A DNA stretch of 10,000 bases, taken from NCBI GenBank assembly GCA_018398765.1, contig JAHBMJ010001995.1, positions 1 to 10,000 of the forward strand, read 5' to 3'. A program made the position numbers and the translations under genes. The DNA is from Chromera velia (Eukaryota; Sar; Chromeraceae). The notes below the pieces were generated by a model that made no database searches, was not told the DNA's origin, and saw only the letters and a program-made list of their open reading frames with translations. Positions 7,745 to 10,000 of this stretch are shown here, one piece after another; positions within the stretch are counted from its first letter, which is position 1, and the number at the start of each line of letters is the position of its first letter.

Positions 7745-9962
7745 TGTGTGTGTGTGTGTGTGTGGATGTCTGTGTGTGTGTGGGTGTCTGTGTGTGGGGG
7801 TGTGTGTGGGTGGGTAGGGGGGTGGGAAGGCGTTTTGAGGTTTTGCTGAGTGCAGATGAGAGTGAGGTGAGGGACGCATGGGGTATCTGGGTATGGCTGT
7901 CCTGTTGAAGTCGTTGTCTGAATGTGGAAGCAACATGCCTTGTGTCGTTGTCGTCGTATGAGTGCACAACGGCCCTCCTCCGGCTCTTGTGCTTCTTTCG
8001 TTTGTCCTCGTGCGAGTGCGAGAAAACAAAAAACAGACATGCATTCGGAGTCATCCACATTGGAGATCACTGGGTCAGTCATTCGGCGGGCAACGTTTTC
8101 GTGGGGTTCACCGCCCTTCCCTGTACCGTTGTTTGACTCCAATTTGTACCTTCAAACAAACACTCCCCTTCCTTCCCCTCTTTGCAGTTCAACCCGGCAG
8201 ACTTCATTCTCGATCTCGTCGTCGAATCGGTCGGTTGGTTGGCTTAAATGATGAGGCGGAGGTACCTCGTGTGTGCTGTCAGTGGCACGCAATGCGAAGT
8301 CCTCACTGGCTTTTTGTGGAACATGGTGGTACCACTTGCTTGTTTGACTCACTCTCAGCCTCCGTACCCGTATCCGCGTGTGTCTGCTCCTGGAACTTGG
8401 TGATGCTTTCACTCTTCAGCCTCTTATCATTGGAACGAGCGCAAAAGAGTGGCACGGAGAGTTTGTATACAGTTATTGTTCTTCTGCGCGAACGCTCCGT
8501 TTTCCTTCCTGGAACATCGGCCAGCAAGTGTTTTCTTCTTCCTTTCCGCAAACAGAGGGTATTGTCTGCAAAACCCGAGCCCTATCTCGGCGTGTACGTC
8601 GTGTGTCCGTTTGCCCGCGTGGCATGCATATGTGCATATGCATTGTGTGAATGTGTGTGCATGTGGGTGTTGGTGGTTGTGTGTTTAATTGCGTTGCAGA
8701 AGGCAGAGAGTACTGGAGCCTTGGTCGGCAACGTCTCTGTGAAGGACGCCTCCGGATCTCCCGCGCAGAAGAAAACGAGCTTCGATATCGAGGAGGGCCT
8801 GGGGGGTGAAGCCCGGGCACATGAGGCCCCCGTGGTCGTGCTGGAGCACAGAGTGAGTCAGTAAGAAGGGGGGAAAAGGGTGTTGCTTGAGAACCTGTTC
8901 ACGAACTTTCTATTTTGGGTTGTAGGCATCTTGGATGCTCCCCTTTTCCTCTGTACTCTGTTTGTTCGAAGATATCAGTACTCTTCTTCAGATTTTGAGC
9001 GTATTTGATGCTCGTGTGCCCTGTCAAACGGCTCCATCTGCTGCTGCAGGTTGCAGAGGAGACCGTGGAGGCTGCTGGAGATGGGAACGCCATTGCGGAG
9101 CGTAAGTCCGACGACTGACCAGAGAGGGGGGCGGGGGGGATTGATGCTGAGTCCGGGCCAAGAAAATGAGTCATCATCGTAACAGTGCTTTGAGACATGG
9201 TTCCTTCGTGAGCAAGGAGGAGCGGATGGAGAAGGGAAGATTGCTTTATCACTTTGAGGTGATGTTTTTCGTTTCGGCAGTTTTTCTTTCGGATGTTTTT
9301 GGAATGAGGGAGCACTGACATTTTGTATTCTGCAACGGAAAGGAACCGCTGATTTCTGCCGTTTCCCTCTCCAGCAGCCTTCTCTGCTCTACTGTCCTGT
9401 GCAGGCCCGCGCTCTCCCCTCCTCTTCTGTCATTTCTTTTCACTGAACGATCCGTGCTCTTCCCTGCAGAGAAAGCCGCAGAGGGAGACGGGGACGGAAA
9501 AGCAGACGCCGTCTCTCAGGGACCCGAAAAATCCCCTCTCTCAAGGGCTGTCAAGGCAGGTAAGGTAGAACGGCACATGCAGAAAGAAAAGAAGGATAGT
9601 GTGCATGGATGGAAAGAAAACAGAAGAGGACGGCGAAAGAAAAACCGATAGAAGCACTCCGGGAAGGAAATGGAAGGGAAGGGAGCAGGACAACATTTTC
9701 GGTCTGACAATCTGAATTTGGTGTGGCTCCTCCTGTCTGTCCTTTTTGGTCCATTTTCCGGTTTGGGTTTTTCTTTTCTGTTCGAGAAAAAGCGTTTGCG
9801 CCCGTGCCCACTGATAAGTAGCTGTGAAAGACACCTATCCCTTTCTCTGCATCTGCCTGAAAACAGAAATCGCACAACTGAATCTGGAGGGAGAGGAGGA
9901 TCCCCTGGGCGCCGCCGCAGACCTTGCTCCTCTCCCGCCGCCTGCAGAGAGTGCTCCAGAAG
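5092..9962 (+). CDS. ABCG (White/WBC-type) half-transporter, multi-exon, 3' partial
   Basis: The CDS joins 5092-5263, 5364-5384, 5504-5642, 5954-6090, 6438-6560, 7115-7230, 7515-7631, 8188-8229, 8700-8852, 9050-9101, 9470-9559 and 9867-9962, giving 419 residues. All introns are GT-AG and every junction keeps phase. Motifs in order are Walker [10 protein letters not shown] (65-73), Q-loop YVMQND (Q115), signature ISGGQKKR (174-181), Walker B plus D-loop [13 protein letters not shown] (193-205), H-loop TVHQPRSQ (H231), and the ABCG-typical [10 protein letters not shown] and [10 protein letters not shown]. All ATPase residues are present. ABCG half-transporters dimerise in membranes and export lipids or xenobiotics; the substrate here cannot be read. 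A long acidic linker follows the ATPase domain, and the transmembrane domain lies beyond the window because intron 12 opens at 9963. ATG 5092 is the first ATG after an in-frame TGA at 5053 and has A at -3. An upstream exon remains possible, since GGCAG immediately precedes GATG. The family call is very sure; exact junctions are slightly less so. Confidence 0.93.
5364..5384 (+). other. ABCG exon 2, 21-nt microexon
   Basis: This 21-nt exon is flanked by GCTGCAG on the left and GTGAGT on the right. Spliced in phase 1 on both sides, it turns the exon 1 / exon 3 join into [18 protein letters not shown], the canonical run into Walker A in White-family transporters. Without it the join is still in frame but lacks seven residues (GHLMAIM, before G65) that the beta strand before the P-loop needs. 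The fit to the family and two strong splice sites make it convincing despite its size. Confidence 0.85.
5504..5642 (+). other. ABCG exon 3 (Walker A)
   Basis: This exon encodes [18 protein letters not shown], then [19 protein letters not shown]. It enters in phase 1 and leaves in phase 2 at CG|GTCGGTC. That donor is unusual, but it is the only downstream GT in the right phase before the in-frame stop near 5721, and it joins cleanly to the Q-loop exon as NAR-YVMQND. Confidence 0.85.
5954..6090 (+). other. ABCG exon 4 (Q-loop)
   Basis: This exon encodes [18 protein letters not shown] and continues through the helical subdomain to VENVISSLG. The acceptor is GGCTGCAG. The donor CTCG|GTCTGT lies exactly at the first unit of a (GTCT)9 repeat. 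Confidence 0.9.
6091..6129 (+). repeat. (GTCT)9 microsatellite at the intron 4 donor
   Basis: Nine exact GTCT units begin at the first base of intron 4. Each unit offers a GT followed four bases later by another GT. Confidence 0.92.
6438..6560 (+). other. ABCG exon 5 (signature and Walker B strand)
   Basis: This exon completes [18 protein letters not shown], then the ABC signature ISGGQKKR and DDPSLLFL. The acceptor is CTCTCTGCAG. A second AG at 6442-6443 would break the frame. The donor is CTCG|GTGCGTGC, the start of a GTGC repeat. The aspartate of Walker B is split by the following intron. Confidence 0.92.
6561..6577 (+). repeat. (GTGC)4 microsatellite at the intron 5 donor
   Basis: Four GTGC units form the first bases of intron 5, directly after the Walker B strand codons. 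Confidence 0.85.
7115..7230 (+). other. ABCG exon 6 (Walker B Asp, D-loop, H-loop)
   Basis: This exon begins with the last two bases of the split Asp codon, then [18 protein letters not shown], and ends with [11 protein letters not shown]. The catalytic glutamate directly after the Asp and the switch histidine are both present. The acceptor is GCGTGCAG and the donor CAG|GTCTGC. Confidence 0.92.
7260..7313 (+). repeat. (TC)n microsatellite in intron 6
   Basis: A slightly interrupted TC dinucleotide tract lies 30 bp inside intron 6. Its complement is a GA tract that creates Arg/Glu-repeat ORFs on the minus strand. Confidence 0.9.
7515..7631 (+). other. ABCG exon 7 (post-H-loop)
   Basis: This exon encodes [18 protein letters not shown], then an [13 protein letters not shown] segment, which is diagnostic of the ABCG family after the H-loop. 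Both junctions are phase 0. The donor GAG|GTTCGTTC leads into the repeat-rich intron 7. Confidence 0.92.
7651..7828 (+). repeat. Compound (TC)16-(TG)n microsatellite in intron 7
   Basis: Sixteen perfect TC units (7651-7682) pass directly into an interrupted TG tract and then TGGG-type sequence to about 7828. His/Thr-repeat ORFs on the minus strand come from this tract. Alternating TG of this length can adopt Z-DNA and is length-unstable. Confidence 0.92.
8188..8229 (+). other. ABCG exon 8, 42-nt short exon
   Basis: This exon encodes [14 protein letters not shown], the conserved end of the ABCG nucleotide-binding domain. It continues CPPE of exon 7 without gap or overlap. The acceptor is TTTGCAG and the donor TCG|GTCGGTTG. 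Confidence 0.88.
8700..9962 (+). other. ABCG exons 9-12, linker between ATPase and membrane domains
   Basis: Exons 8700-8852, 9050-9101, 9470-9559 and 9867-9962 encode residues 290-419. Composition is rich in Ala, Gly, Glu and Asp, with [28 protein letters not shown] and LPPPAES segments and no membrane span. Donors (GTGAGT, GTAAGT, GTAAGG, GTATTG) and acceptors are ordinary, and phases chain as 0, 1, 1, 1. These exons have no family motif to confirm them, so individual ends are less certain than in the ATPase part. In most ABCG proteins the first membrane helix would be nearer; here at least 130 residues intervene. Confidence 0.7.
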
Positions 9963-10000
9963 GTATTGCTGCATGGGTGGCTGCTGGGAATTAGAGATCC

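Noticed and set aside
7149-8142. Three long minus-strand ORFs (229-303 codons) with His/Thr and Arg/Glu repeats
   Set aside because: They are translations of the CA and GA microsatellites in introns 6 and 7 and overlap ABCG exons 6 and 7 on the other strand.

Overview
This is a nuclear genome window from a eukaryote, most likely a protist alga with many small introns. I lean towards a chromerid such as Chromera velia, because of the short exons, TGCAG-type acceptors, microsatellite-rich introns, and an intronless methyltransferase beside an intron-rich ABC transporter. That placement is an inference from style; an oomycete, dinoflagellate or other stramenopile/alveolate cannot be excluded. 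The sequence is draft quality: it has one N (362) and long G and C homopolymers (1-15 and 363-379).

Layout. Positions 1-2487 hold no gene I can support. They contain a strong hairpin followed by a T-run (264-315), a pyrimidine-rich stretch (about 736-1003), several short direct repeats, and an AT-rich island with three 12-bp units (2272-2307). Positions 2488-3873 on the minus strand encode an intronless 461-residue SAM-dependent methyltransferase-like protein with a hydrophobic N-terminus. Positions 3874-5091 separate two divergent genes and carry a duplicated GC-rich element, three copies of an 11-bp motif, and a seven-unit 18-bp minisatellite.

From 5092 to the right edge lies an ABCG (White/WBC-type) half-transporter gene on the plus strand. 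No long ORF shows it, but it can be rebuilt from 12 exons with GT-AG junctions and compatible phases. They encode 419 residues: a complete nucleotide-binding domain (Walker A, Q-loop, signature, Walker B, D-loop, H-loop) and then an acidic, Ala-rich linker. The transmembrane half must lie beyond position 10000. One exon is only 21 nt and supplies the residues leading into the P-loop. Several introns begin with tandem GTNN tetranucleotides.

The two genes are divergent neighbours. Nothing in the sequence shows that they share a pathway. I did not find a new multi-gene system. The most interesting features are the microexon and the tetranucleotide-repeat 5' splice sites of the ABCG gene, and the unexplained hairpin near the left edge.
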